Positions 25,500 through 34,019 are shown, counted from the first letter of the stretch. The stretch: 64,000 bases of DNA from Siminovitchia sediminis (GCF_042680885.1 NZ_JBHUEO010000004.1:1-64000), one strand, 5' to 3'. Numbers and translations: made by a program. Notes: generated from the letters alone by a model not told the origin.

Positions 25500-26621
25500 T
25501 TGGGTACTATTACACATCGTTCGAAAACACGCCCGGTCAAAGTGGGAAACTTGACAATTGGCGGAAGTAATGAAGTGATTATTCAAAGCATGACCACATC
25601 CAAAACACACGATGTGGATGCAACGGTCAAAGAAATTGAACGCCTGGAAGAAGCGGGATGTCAGATCGTAAGGGTTGCGTGCCCGGACGAAAGAGCAGCA
25701 AACGCCATCCCTGAAATTAAAAAAAGAATTAATATCCCGCTCGTTGTGGATATTCACTTTGATTACAGACTAGCTTTAAAAGCCATTGAGGGCGGAGCAG
25801 ATAAAATTCGAATTAACCCTGGTAATATTGGAAAGCGTGAAAAAGTGGAAGCAGTCGTTAAGGCTGCCAAGGAAAAAGGGATTCCCATCCGCATCGGTGT
25901 CAATGCCGGAAGCTTGGAAAGACACATTTTAAATAAATACGGCTATCCGACTGCAGATGGAATGGTCGAAAGTGCGCTGCACCATATCAAGATTCTGGAA
26001 GATCTTGATTTTCACGATATCATTGTTTCGTTAAAAGCTTCAGATGTGAATTTGGCAATTGAAGCGTATGAAAAAGCTGCCAAGGCTTTTGACTACCCCC
26101 TTCATTTGGGTATTACGGAAAGCGGTACTTTATTTGCAGGAACCATTAAAAGCGCCGCAGGTCTCGGTGCTATTCTCAGCAGAGGAATTGGCAACACATT
26201 GAGAGTTTCGCTGAGTGCTGACCCGGTCGAGGAAGTAAAAGTGGCAAGGGAACTATTAAAAGATTTTGGACTCATATCCAATGCAGCCACGCTTGTTTCT
26301 TGCCCGACATGCGGAAGAATTGAAATAGACTTGATCAGCATCGCCAATGAAGTGGAAGAATATATTCAAAACATTAAAGCTCCATTAAAAATTTCCGTCT
26401 TGGGCTGTGCAGTAAACGGACCGGGAGAGGCCAGAGAAGCTGATATTGGTATTGCAGGTGCCAGAGGCGAAGGCCTGCTCTTTAAAAAAGGGAAAACTGT
26501 ACGGAAGGTCCCTGAAGAAACCATGGTGGAAGAACTCAAAAAAGAAATTGACATTATGGCGGCGGAGTATTTTAAAAAACAAGAAGAAGAAAAAAAAGAA
26601 GCCGAAAAACAAAGAGTATAA
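25500..26621 (+). CDS. ispG: 4-hydroxy-3-methylbut-2-enyl diphosphate synthase (flavodoxin)
   Basis: The Fe-S enzyme IspG/GcpE that converts MEcPP to HMBPP in the methylerythritol phosphate pathway. Two-domain bacterial form of 373 residues: TIM barrel with the IRINPGN signature, then the 4Fe-4S domain with cysteines in SCPTCGR and GCAVNGPGE. TTG at 25500 is chosen because it aligns with the family N terminus (three residues before ITHR) and lies nine bases after AAAGGAG. An ATG two codons earlier is too close to that site. Its partner IspH is at 34138. Confidence 0.96.
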   Translation: MGTITHRSKTRPVKVGNLTIGGSNEVIIQSMTTSKTHDVDATVKEIERLEEAGCQIVRVACPDERAANAIPEIKKRINIPLVVDIHFDYRLALKAIEGGADKIRINPGNIGKREKVEAVVKAAKEKGIPIRIGVNAGSLERHILNKYGYPTADGMVESALHHIKILEDLDFHDIIVSLKASDVNLAIEAYEKAAKAFDYPLHLGITESGTLFAGTIKSAAGLGAILSRGIGNTLRVSLSADPVEEVKVARELLKDFGLISNAATLVSCPTCGRIEIDLISIANEVEEYIQNIKAPLKISVLGCAVNGPGEAREADIGIAGARGEGLLFKKGKTVRKVPEETMVEELKKEIDIMAAEYFKKQEEEKKEAEKQRV

Positions 26622-26628
26622 AAATACA

Positions 26629-26841
26629 AAAAGAGGCTGGCAAAAAGTATTCAAAGTTAAAGACGAACAACTACATGGATCAGTGATAGATGCAGACCAC
26701 CGGCGGTCATGCTGAGACCCCGCAGTGCGACAAGCACAACACGAAGGACTTACAAGCAGTCTCAGAGCGGCAATTTTAATTCACTCATCATCAGTTGTTC
26801 AGATGTTACTTTGATAAAACTTTTCTGTCCCGGCCTCTTTT
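26629..26841. repeat. 213-base imperfect palindrome after ispG
   Basis: Outer arms AAAAGAGGCTGG and CCGGCCTCTTTT, then AAAAGTATTCAAAGTTA against a matching TAACTTTGATAAAACTTTT type arm, then GAACAACT/AGTTGTTC, and an inner CTGAGAC/GTCTCAG stem around ACCCCGCAG. The whole region pairs with itself. It resembles a GAGACCCCGCAG-containing repeat family I know from Bacillus intergenic regions and could act as the ispG terminator. The rest of the gap, 26842-27031, holds only a small hairpin (26902-26934). Confidence 0.7.
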
Positions 26842-26901
26842 ATACATGATGAAAATAGTTAACACGTTTACATTCTTAAGGATTCTAAGATCAGAATGCT
26901 G

Positions 26902-26940
26902 AAATACCCAACTATAAAAAAGAACAGGGTATTTATTTAT
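26902..26940 (+). terminator. Weak hairpin, possible terminator
   Basis: AAATACCC at 26902-26909 pairs with GGGTATTT at 26927-26934 around a 17-base loop, followed by ATTTAT. The loop is large and the T run is interrupted. Confidence 0.35.
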
Positions 26941-27031
26941 CGATGTCTTCCGGGGAATCCCGGCTCTCCACGGGTAAGAGTCATATCAGCGCTTACTGAA
27001 AAGCTGTATGCCCGATAAAGAAGCTTTGTAC

Positions 27032-27367
27032 TTAATATAAATATGGAACAATCAAGTACCACCAACTCAGTGAATGTAACGCGACAGCCAAAGCCCATCC
27101 CCCGATGAGTTCTATACCCCTAAAAATGGCTGCCACCGCAAGAACTGATGCTGCACTGCCCAGCAATCCCGGCATAAAGAAAAAGGAAAGAATGGCCAAT
27201 GCCAAGGCACCATAACCCAATAGCTTCGCACCTGCCAAGCCTGTATTTGCCGCCGCTCTTTCCCATTGTATATCGGGAGTAATTTCAGCTGCTGTTTCTT
27301 CCTTGACTGTCCCCCGGTGAAGTGTTGACTGCTGATATTTGTTAATATTTTTTTGACGGTCTTTCAT
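27032..27367 (-). CDS. yqfX: YqfX-like membrane protein
   Basis: A 111-residue protein: charged N-terminal half with an HRGTVKEETAAEI segment, then two hydrophobic helices with Gly/Ala-rich faces. It resembles YqfX of B. subtilis in position and in the ETAAEI block, but the membrane part is shorter. ATG at 27367 has AAGGAGG six bases upstream. It is separated from ispG by the palindromic element, and faces it. Function unknown. Confidence 0.65.
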   Translation of the reverse strand: MKDRQKNINKYQQSTLHRGTVKEETAAEITPDIQWERAAANTGLAGAKLLGYGALALAILSFFFMPGLLGSAASVLAVAAIFRGIELIGGWALAVALHSLSWWYLIVPYLY

Positions 27368-27500
27368 GGTCATCCTCCTTGCATCCATTACATATGTTTA
27401 GTGTGCTTCCTCCACCGCTTTTCATCCATGTTACGTTTAATAAATATATGTTACAATACTCTTTAACAGTGTCTGATCAACAGTAAAGGAGTCACTACGT

Positions 27501-28082
27501 ATGCAAAGAAGGTTTGGCATTGATATAGACGGTACTGTGACATGCCCTACATCACTGATTCCGTTTATTAATGAATCGTTTCAGCTGAATATCACATTGG
27601 ATGATCTAACGGAATATGAGCTGAATAAGTGCCTTGATATTTCAGAGGACAAGTTATATCAATGGTTCATCCAGACAGAACCTAAAATATATGCAGAATC
27701 TCCGCTTGCTGAAGGAGCAAAGCCAGTCCTGAAAAAATGGGCCCATCAACATGAATTATATTTTATCAGCGCCCGTAGAGATGCTCTGCTTGATGTAACC
27801 GAAGCATGGTTCAAGCAACAGGATCTGGCGTATCACCATATTGAACTTATCGGAACACACGATAAAGTTTCCACAGCCCAAAAACATGATGTCGATATAT
27901 TTTTTGAGGACAAACATGATAACGCAGTCGGGATTTCGGAAGAACTGGATATTCCGGTTATTTTGTTTGATACTCCTTATAACCGTAAACCAACACCTAA
28001 AAATGTCATCAGAGTTCATAACTGGCAGGAAGCCGAGAAAAAAGTCGAACTTCTATTTGGACGCGCCATCCACACATTATGA
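27501..28082 (+). CDS. yqfW: HAD-superfamily nucleotidase YqfW
   Basis: A 193-residue HAD-like phosphatase of the 5'(3')-deoxyribonucleotidase-like group. Motif I is IDIDGTV near residue 10, motif II FISARRD near residue 90, and motif III with the acidic pair in DIFFEDKHDNA. Substrates of YqfW-type enzymes are probably nucleoside monophosphates; this is inferred from the family. AAGGAG precedes the ATG. It converges with zur, with a bidirectional hairpin between. Confidence 0.88.
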   Translation: MQRRFGIDIDGTVTCPTSLIPFINESFQLNITLDDLTEYELNKCLDISEDKLYQWFIQTEPKIYAESPLAEGAKPVLKKWAHQHELYFISARRDALLDVTEAWFKQQDLAYHHIELIGTHDKVSTAQKHDVDIFFEDKHDNAVGISEELDIPVILFDTPYNRKPTPKNVIRVHNWQEAEKKVELLFGRAIHTL

Positions 28083-28102
28083 TTTCATTTACCCTTATAG
28101 CC

Positions 28103-28134
28103 AAAAAAGAAGCCTAACCAACGGCTTCTTTTTT
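28103..28134. terminator. Bidirectional terminator between yqfW and zur
   Basis: AAAAAAGAAGCC and GGCTTCTTTTTT form the stem. It lies 20 bases after yqfW; its zur-side arm is inside the last codons of zur (Lys-Lys-Glu-Ala), so coding and termination share sequence. Confidence 0.85.
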
Positions 28135-28542
28135 ACATGCGGGACACTTCCCATATATCTCAAATTTATGGTCAGCAATATCATAGCCTTTCAGATCTTC
28201 TGTAACTTCTGTCATTGGGCAGGCATCAATCGCTTTGGAACTTCCGCACTTCAAGCAAATGAAATGATGATGGTGCCCTTCGTCTCTGCCGCAGGTATAC
28301 CGGAAGTGTTTTTCTCCTGCCAGGTCCGTAGCTTCTAGGATCCCAAGCTCCAAAAATAGAGATAAGTTCCGATAGATCGTGTCAAAACTGACTCGGGGAT
28401 AAACCTCCTGCATCATTTCAAGAATCTCTTTTGCTGTAAGATACTTGTTGCTGACAGCAAAAAGATCAAGGATCTGCTCTCTTTTATCGGTTAGTTTATA
28501 TCCGCTTTCCTTTACTATTCGTATGGCTTCAGCAATATGCAT
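28114..28542 (-). CDS. zur: Zinc uptake regulator, Fur family
   Basis: A 142-residue Fur-family repressor. N-terminal winged helix (RVSFDTIYRNLSLF as recognition helix), then metal sites: HHHHFICLKCG and the C-terminal CPACKK give the two CxxC structural-zinc pairs. Its partner genes znuB and znuC lie directly upstream on the same strand, which supports Zur rather than Fur or PerR. The likely operator is the palindrome at 30183-30201. Confidence 0.93.
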   Translation of the reverse strand: MHIAEAIRIVKESGYKLTDKREQILDLFAVSNKYLTAKEILEMMQEVYPRVSFDTIYRNLSLFLELGILEATDLAGEKHFRYTCGRDEGHHHHFICLKCGSSKAIDACPMTEVTEDLKGYDIADHKFEIYGKCPACKKEAVG

Positions 28543-28551
28543 GATATCACC

Positions 28552-29412
28552 TCAATGAAATTTCAGCTGAATCTGATGATAAATACGTTTATAGATAATT
28601 GCTCCAAGCAAAATCAAGATAGAAATGATAACAATGGTTCCTCCAGGAGCCAGGTCCAGGTAATACGCGCTGACCAACCCGCCTACCACAGCGGTTTCTC
28701 CAAATAGAATAGAAATAAAGATTGTTTTTTTAAAGCCGTTGGCCACCCTCATGCCTGCTGCCACCGGCAGAGACATGAGTGCCGACACGAGCAAAATTCC
28801 AACAATTCTTATGGATGCTGCTATTACCAAGGCAATCATGATAATAAAAACAAAGTGAATGAATTTGGAAGGAATTCCTGCAGCCTTCGCATGTTCTTCA
28901 TCAAATGAAAGTAAAAATAATTCCTTATAAAGCAAAAAGACAACGACAATGACAACCACACTGATTGCTGCAATCACCCATAAATCGGTCCTCGTAACTG
29001 CACTGACACTCCCAAACAAATAGTTCAGAAGCTCCGTATTAAAACCGTCTGCGAGCGAAATAAAAATGACTCCTACACCAATACCCCCCGATAATATGAT
29101 GGGAATCGCGAGCTCCTGATAATGTGAATAAACCGTTCTCAGACGCTCAATTAATATTGAACCGAAAACTGAAAAACCCATTCCCATGAAAAGCGGGTTC
29201 AGCCCTGAAAACAGAAGGGTCTTTTTACTCAGAAAAAGGCTAGCTGCAATTCCGGCAAGCGTTACATGGCTCAAAGCATCGGCAATCAAGGAAAGTCTTC
29301 GAACAACCAAAAACGTACCGAGCAAGGGAGCTATTATCCCAATTAACAGTCCAGTTATAAATGTATTCCGTAAAAACTCATATTCAAAAATCGCAGTGAT
29401 CACATCTAACAT
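28552..29412 (-). CDS. znuB: Zinc ABC transporter permease (ZnuB/AdcB type)
   Basis: A 286-residue inner-membrane permease of the manganese/zinc ABC family, with about eight hydrophobic helices and the cytoplasmic loop EEHAKAAGIPSKF that contacts the ATPase. It lies 10 bases before zur and 14 after znuC. No zinc-binding lipoprotein gene is present in the window, so it must be supplied from elsewhere. Confidence 0.92.
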   Translation of the reverse strand: MLDVITAIFEYEFLRNTFITGLLIGIIAPLLGTFLVVRRLSLIADALSHVTLAGIAASLFLSKKTLLFSGLNPLFMGMGFSVFGSILIERLRTVYSHYQELAIPIILSGGIGVGVIFISLADGFNTELLNYLFGSVSAVTRTDLWVIAAISVVVIVVVFLLYKELFLLSFDEEHAKAAGIPSKFIHFVFIIMIALVIAASIRIVGILLVSALMSLPVAAGMRVANGFKKTIFISILFGETAVVGGLVSAYYLDLAPGGTIVIISILILLGAIIYKRIYHQIQLKFH

Positions 29413-29426
29413 CCACCTTTTGTCAT

Positions 29427-30164
29427 CTAAAAAACATGTTGATCTGCTGTTCTAAACAATTCGCTCCTTACACGCTTATACTCCTCTGTTCCTCCATAAA
29501 ACTGCACACAATTATTCAAGTAGACGACATGGTCTGCTTGACTTAATAAGGCATCAATATCATGGGAAACCATTAACAGTGTAATCCCCAATTCTTCTTT
29601 CAAAGCTTTCAAAATTCGAAAAAAAGATTGGACGTTTTTGGCATCGACTCCAACTGTCGGCTCATCCAGGATAAGAATCTCAGGACGTGAAACGATGGCA
29701 CGTGCAATAAAAACACGCTGTTGCTGGCCCCCTGAGAGCTCCCCTATTTTTCGGTGCAAAAAGTCTTTCATGCCGACCTGCTCAACAGCCTGAATAATTT
29801 CCGCTTGATGTCCGGGGCGGAGAAAGCGAAACAATCCTATTTTCCCTGTTAATCCGCTGGCCACCACCTCAAATACACTGGCAGGAAAACCGGTATTAAA
29901 AGAATTAGCCTTTTGTGATACAAAGCCGATCTTTTCCCATTCCCTAAATTTAGACTGCTTTTGTCCAAATAAAGTTATTTCACCCTCGTCTGGTTTCAGC
30001 AGTCCAAGAACCAATTTCAGCAAGGTGGATTTTCCGGAACCATTCGGTCCGACAATCCCTACAAATGAACCTTTCGGTACCGATAAATTTATATCGTTTA
30101 GAACAACTTCCCGGTCATATTGAAAGCTGAGATGTTGAATATCAATAATTTTTTCGTCTGACAT
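29427..30164 (-). CDS. znuC: Zinc ABC transporter ATP-binding protein (ZnuC/AdcC type)
   Basis: A 245-residue ABC ATPase: Walker A GPNGSGKST, signature LSGGQQQRV, Walker B LILDEPTVGVD, and the H-loop SHD. First gene of znuC-znuB-zur. The start at 30164 has AAAAGGA nine bases upstream; ATG at 30170 is too close. Promoter and operator are annotated upstream. The family imports zinc or manganese; linkage to zur favours zinc. Confidence 0.92.
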   Translation of the reverse strand: MSDEKIIDIQHLSFQYDREVVLNDINLSVPKGSFVGIVGPNGSGKSTLLKLVLGLLKPDEGEITLFGQKQSKFREWEKIGFVSQKANSFNTGFPASVFEVVASGLTGKIGLFRFLRPGHQAEIIQAVEQVGMKDFLHRKIGELSGGQQQRVFIARAIVSRPEILILDEPTVGVDAKNVQSFFRILKALKEELGITLLMVSHDIDALLSQADHVVYLNNCVQFYGGTEEYKRVRSELFRTADQHVF

Positions 30165-30182
30165 TTTCATTCATCCTTTTCG

Positions 30183-30201
30183 AATAGGAATCATTCCTAT
30201 T
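30183..30201. promoter_or_regulatory. Fur-family palindrome, probable Zur box
   Basis: AATAGGAATCATTCCTATT is a perfect 9-1-9 palindrome with the AATNATT core of Bacillus Fur/Zur/PerR boxes, just downstream of the -10 region of znuC. Binding here would block transcription. The outer bases differ from the B. subtilis Zur box (TCGTAATNATTACGA), but linkage makes Zur the best candidate. Confidence 0.75.
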
Positions 30202-30212
30202 TACAAAGTAAA

Positions 30213-30240
30213 AGTATACAGGAACTCTTTATATTTGTAA
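30213..30240 (-). promoter_or_regulatory. SigA-type promoter of znuC-znuB-zur
   Basis: TTACAA (30235-30240) and TATACT (30213-30218) on the minus strand, 16 bases apart. The Zur-like palindrome begins about 12 bases after the -10. Confidence 0.65.
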
Positions 30241-30312
30241 ATGGATGAATGCATAGTTTTATGTCACAGCCTCACTCCTTCTCTCATAAGTATTGATAAA
30301 GGAGGTTTTCAT

Positions 30313-30567
30313 ATGAAATTGATTAAAAATATGGTGAACTACAAGTTGAATATAATTACGGCAGATGACCTGATGAGATATGCAAGTGAATTCAACATCC
30401 AAGTGACAAGGTCTCAAGCAGAGAAAATTGCCGGTTATTTACGAGGAAAGAACTTTGATCTATTTGACGATCATGTCCGTGGTCAAGTGATACGGGAAAT
30501 CGCAAAAATAACGGGTCCCAAGACTGCCAGGGAAATCAACCGGCTATTTAATCAATTTACAAAATAA
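30313..30567 (+). CDS. yqfT: DUF2624 family protein YqfT
   Basis: An 84-residue protein of the DUF2624 (YqfT) family, helical, starting MKLIKNMVNYKLNIITADDLM. AAAGGAGG is seven bases upstream of the ATG at 30313; the frame extends upstream to 30241 without similarity. The order (between nfo and the zinc genes) is as in B. subtilis. Function unknown. Confidence 0.8.
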   Translation: MKLIKNMVNYKLNIITADDLMRYASEFNIQVTRSQAEKIAGYLRGKNFDLFDDHVRGQVIREIAKITGPKTAREINRLFNQFTK

Positions 30568-30950
30568 AACGGAAGGCGCCCTCCTATCGGCGGCAAGCAA
30601 AGGGATGGTATTCCGGTAAGAAAGCACCCTTTCCGGCATACAAAGCAAGCTGAATCTCTTCACGATGAGATCTGATAGATAACTTTACGAAGGGCTGACG
30701 GTAATGTCTTCACATCTTGGTATAGGAAACATGTTTCCCCGACCCGGCGGCTTAATATTTGCGCCGATGGAGCCTGGCCGGCCCAGGCCGTTATGTTTTT
30801 TCACTTCGCTTGACTTCCTGTATTTGTTGGTACCGGGACATTCTGTCAGCACCTTTGTCTGTTCGGCGGACTATGAAATTGTTCGTTGTGCTTGACAATG
30901 ACACTTGTTGACTTAATATTTTGTTAAATAATATGTATTCTTACATAAAA
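30568..30950. other. Non-coding or doubtful stretch between yqfT and nfo
   Basis: No convincing gene. A 63-codon frame at 30704-30895 (+) has GAAGGG nine bases upstream and a Pro/Gly-rich start (MFPRPGGLIFAPMEPGRP) but resembles nothing I know. GCCTGG/CCAGGC at 30772-30788 is a GC-rich palindrome inside it. Base composition is higher in G+C than its neighbours. Confidence 0.4.
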
Positions 30951-31025
30951 AAGCCTGCTTTCAATGCTGAACCCCGAGTGTCAGATCTGGTTGATCTAAC
31001 TCTCGAGAGCACATCAAAAGCAGGT
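30951..31025 (-). terminator. Terminator after nfo, copy B of the repeated palindrome
   Basis: On the minus strand an outer stem AAACCTGCTTT/AAAGCAGGC encloses GAGAGTTAGATCAACC.. and its partner arm, then a run of six T. The inner part matches the hairpin at 16985-17027 with the flank TTTGATGTGC identical. Confidence 0.75.
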
Positions 31026-31031
31026 TTCCAA

Positions 31032-31937
31032 TTAATTAACTGGGATTTCTCCTGTTATTTTTTCGAGCAGATCCTCGTCGAAAGAACGGCTTCTAATCAT
31101 TTCGATCTCATGCTTGTACGGTGCTTTTCTATTTTTTTTATCGGTTCCCACATATGGGGTTTCCAATATTTTTGGTACGTCCGCCAGCTGCGGGTGATGG
31201 ATAATATAATCCAAAGCGGTGAATCCAATATGACCAAAACCAATATTTTCATGGCGGTCTTTACGAGCTCCCCGTTCATTTTTGCTGTCATTCACATGGA
31301 CAACTTTAATTCGTTCAATACCAATCAGGCGGTCAAATTCATCTAATACCCCGTCAAAGTCATTTACAATATCGTATCCTGCATCATGGGTATGGCATGT
31401 ATCAAAGCAAACAGAAAGCTTTTCATTATGTGTTACACCCTCGATGATTTGGGCAATCTCTTCAAATGATCGGCCGCATTCAGAACCTTTGCCTGCCATT
31501 GTTTCTAGCGCAATTTGTACATCCTGGTCCGGGGTCAGTACTTCGTTCAGTCCCTCTATGATTTTGTTAATCCCTTTTTCAGCACCTTCCCCTACATGTG
31601 CTCCCGGATGAAGAACAATTTGGCTGGCTCTCAAAGCACTTGTACGCTCAATTTCAGATTGAAGAAAATTAACGCCCAGCTCAAAGGTAGCAGGATTCAC
31701 CGTATTTCCAATATTTATAATATAAGGAGCATGCACAATTACATCTTTTATCCCGTTTTCTTCCATATGGAGAATCCCGGCATCAATGTTTAGATCTTCA
31801 ATTTTTTTTCTTCTTGTATTTTGCGGTGCGCCCGTGTAGATCATCATCGCATTCGCACCGTATGATGCTGCTTCTTCACTTGAGCCAAGCAACATTTTTT
31901 TTCCGCTCATGGACACATGTGATCCTATTTTCAACAT
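31032..31937 (-). CDS. nfo: Endonuclease IV (apurinic/apyrimidinic endonuclease)
   Basis: A 301-residue TIM-barrel, zinc-dependent AP endonuclease of base-excision repair. Characteristic blocks are MKIGSHVS-like MLKIGSHVS, IVLHPGAHVG, ALETMAGKGSECG, VCFDTCHTHDAGYD and VHVNDSKNERGARKDRHENIGFG, which hold the three metal sites. Spore DNA repair uses Nfo in B. subtilis. ATG preceded by GGGGGAGG. It follows cshB by 23 bases and likely shares its transcript. Confidence 0.96.
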   Translation of the reverse strand: MLKIGSHVSMSGKKMLLGSSEEAASYGANAMMIYTGAPQNTRRKKIEDLNIDAGILHMEENGIKDVIVHAPYIINIGNTVNPATFELGVNFLQSEIERTSALRASQIVLHPGAHVGEGAEKGINKIIEGLNEVLTPDQDVQIALETMAGKGSECGRSFEEIAQIIEGVTHNEKLSVCFDTCHTHDAGYDIVNDFDGVLDEFDRLIGIERIKVVHVNDSKNERGARKDRHENIGFGHIGFTALDYIIHHPQLADVPKILETPYVGTDKKNRKAPYKHEIEMIRSRSFDEDLLEKITGEIPVN

Positions 31938-31960
31938 GTTTTCCTCCCCCTTGATTTGCT

Positions 31961-33277
31961 TTATTTCTTTTTATTTTTTTGAAGCCTGCGCTGCCTTCTT
32001 TTCAGTCTTTCTATTTCTTCTGCCATTTTCTTTTTATATCCCGGCTTTACTTTTTTTGGCTTCCGCACATAAATATTCCCGGTATTTTCCTCTTTCGCCT
32101 TTACATGCATACGATTTATTCTGCGATTCCTGTCTGGAAGTGTCACCCATTCCCCATTACGCAAATCCTGATGGGAAAATGAAATTTCCATTTTTTCCAG
32201 GCGAACAATCGCATCTTCGTCAGAATGCTCATATATTACATAAGAAATACCCTGGTTACCTGCTCTGGCTGTCCGGCCTGAACGATGAATATAAAAATCA
32301 AGGTCTCTGGGAAGCTCATAATTGATGATATGGCTTACGCCCGGTATGTCAATGCCCCTTGCAGCCAAGTCAGTCGCAACAATGTATTGAAATTCAAGGT
32401 TGCGAACCTGTTTCATAATTCTTTTTCGTTCTCTCGGTGTTAAGCCTCCATGGATTCTGCCAACCTTTAGTCCATCCGTTATCAGTTGGTCCGCCACGAG
32501 ATCAGCCATTTTTTTTGTATTTACAAAGACAATGGCCAAATATGGATTGATAAATCGAAGCATTTCATTCAAAAGATCAGTCTTTTTTCTGCTTCCCAAA
32601 GGAACGAGTACATGTTCAATTTGCTCCGAAGCCAGCTGGTTTGGTGTCGCCTGTTCAAACACCGGGTTTTCCATATATTTTTTTAGGAAAGGCTTCATCT
32701 TTTCAGGTATTGTAGCAGAAAAGACATACATTTCCAGGTTTTCCGGCATTCTTCCGGCTATATGATCCACATCATGGATAAATCCCATATCAAAAGTCAG
32801 GTCTGCCTCATCAATCACAAGCATATTTGCTTGATGTACAAAAAGCGCCTGCTCTCTTACAAGATCGTGAAGCCTGCCTGGAGTTCCAATCACAATATGG
32901 GGCTGCTGCTTTAATTTTTCAATATCACGCTGCTTATCAGTTCCCCCTGTATAGTTCCGGACGACAATTTCTTCGTCTTTATTGGCACTGGCAATGTTTA
33001 AGGCTTCCTGATAAATTTGGCTTGCCAGCTCTCTTGTAGGTGCAAAAATGACAGCCTGGACTTGACGGAGTGCAGGTTTGATCTTTTGAAAAATAGGCAG
33101 CAGATATGCATGTGTCTTGCCTGAACCCGTCTGCGACTGGCCTATGGCACTCTGCCCTTTTAATATAAGCGGGATCATTTTTCTTTGAATTTTCGTGGGC
33201 TGTTTAAACCCAAGTTCAGTGATGGCCTGGTGAATAAAAGGCTTAAATGGGTATTCCGTGAAACGGTAATCAGCCAT
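31961..33277 (-). CDS. cshB: DEAD-box ATP-dependent RNA helicase CshB
   Basis: A 438-residue DEAD-box helicase: SQTGSGKTHA (motif I), PTRELASQ (Ia), VIDEAD (II), SAT (III), HRSGRTARAG (VI), then a Lys/Arg-rich tail (KKMAEEIERLKRRQRRLQKNKKK) that may bind RNA. Position identifies it as CshB, which acts in cold-shock RNA unwinding and ribosome biogenesis. The start at 33277 (MADYRF) has AAGGAG eight bases upstream. Confidence 0.94.
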   Translation of the reverse strand: MADYRFTEYPFKPFIHQAITELGFKQPTKIQRKMIPLILKGQSAIGQSQTGSGKTHAYLLPIFQKIKPALRQVQAVIFAPTRELASQIYQEALNIASANKDEEIVVRNYTGGTDKQRDIEKLKQQPHIVIGTPGRLHDLVREQALFVHQANMLVIDEADLTFDMGFIHDVDHIAGRMPENLEMYVFSATIPEKMKPFLKKYMENPVFEQATPNQLASEQIEHVLVPLGSRKKTDLLNEMLRFINPYLAIVFVNTKKMADLVADQLITDGLKVGRIHGGLTPRERKRIMKQVRNLEFQYIVATDLAARGIDIPGVSHIINYELPRDLDFYIHRSGRTARAGNQGISYVIYEHSDEDAIVRLEKMEISFSHQDLRNGEWVTLPDRNRRINRMHVKAKEENTGNIYVRKPKKVKPGYKKKMAEEIERLKRRQRRLQKNKKK

Positions 33278-33479
33278 TCTGCTCACTCCTTAAGTATAGC
33301 GACTTGCCGGATCGTTGAAACAGACTTAAGCCGTTCACTGCCCAGCTTGGCTTTTACATGCCAGTCTTTTATTATATATGATTCAATCTTCAACTACAAC
33401 AATGAGGAAGGGTGGCTGACGCTTCTGTACGATGATGCATACCCTGTCATAACTAACGAATTGAGAAAGGAGGATAAGT

Positions 33480-34019
33480 ATGCAGCCAAGACCATTCGGC
33501 GACTCGAGGCAGATGGGAATGTTTGGGCCGCATCGAGCTCCAAGAGGTCCCCATGTATTCGGCGGATTCCCTGCCGGTATGAGGCCTCCTCAAGGGATGA
33601 ATAGGAGCGGAGGACTTCTGTCCAGTTTATTTCAGCGGCAAACACCTGCACAGACAGGATTATCTCCGGCGGGCATGTTTTCAAGAGCCCCTCAAACAGG
33701 CGGCGGCTTTTTACAGGGATTAACCAATCCCGGAAACATTCAATCCTTTTTAAATAACACCCAGCAAGTGATAAAAACCGCTCAGCAGATCGGTCCAATG
33801 GTACAGCAGTATGGGCCGCTTGTCAAAAACCTTCCTGCCATGTGGAAGCTTTATAAAGGATTTACCGCAAATCAGGATGAATCGAATGAAACAAAGCAGG
33901 AAAGCAAGGAGTTGCCAAGCTCCGGGACCTTCGAAGACTCTATAGAAAGTTCCTCTGAAGATCTAAAGCCTGTAAAAAACAGGCCATCAGGAGAATCTGT
34001 ACCCAAATTATATATATAA
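33480..34019 (+). CDS. yqfQ: YqfQ/VrrA family protein
   Basis: A 179-residue protein of low-complexity composition: an N-terminal Pro/Gly/Arg/Met-rich segment (about 1-90), a conserved helical centre (PGNIQSFLNNTQQVIKTAQQIGPMVQQYGPLVKNLPAMWKLY), and an acidic tail. This layout is YqfQ/VrrA, the gene that holds the vrrA variable-number repeat in B. anthracis. A homologous conserved core of about 45 residues is probably the functional part. GGAGG lies upstream. Transcribed divergently from cshB. Confidence 0.82.
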   Translation: MQPRPFGDSRQMGMFGPHRAPRGPHVFGGFPAGMRPPQGMNRSGGLLSSLFQRQTPAQTGLSPAGMFSRAPQTGGGFLQGLTNPGNIQSFLNNTQQVIKTAQQIGPMVQQYGPLVKNLPAMWKLYKGFTANQDESNETKQESKELPSSGTFEDSIESSSEDLKPVKNRPSGESVPKLYI

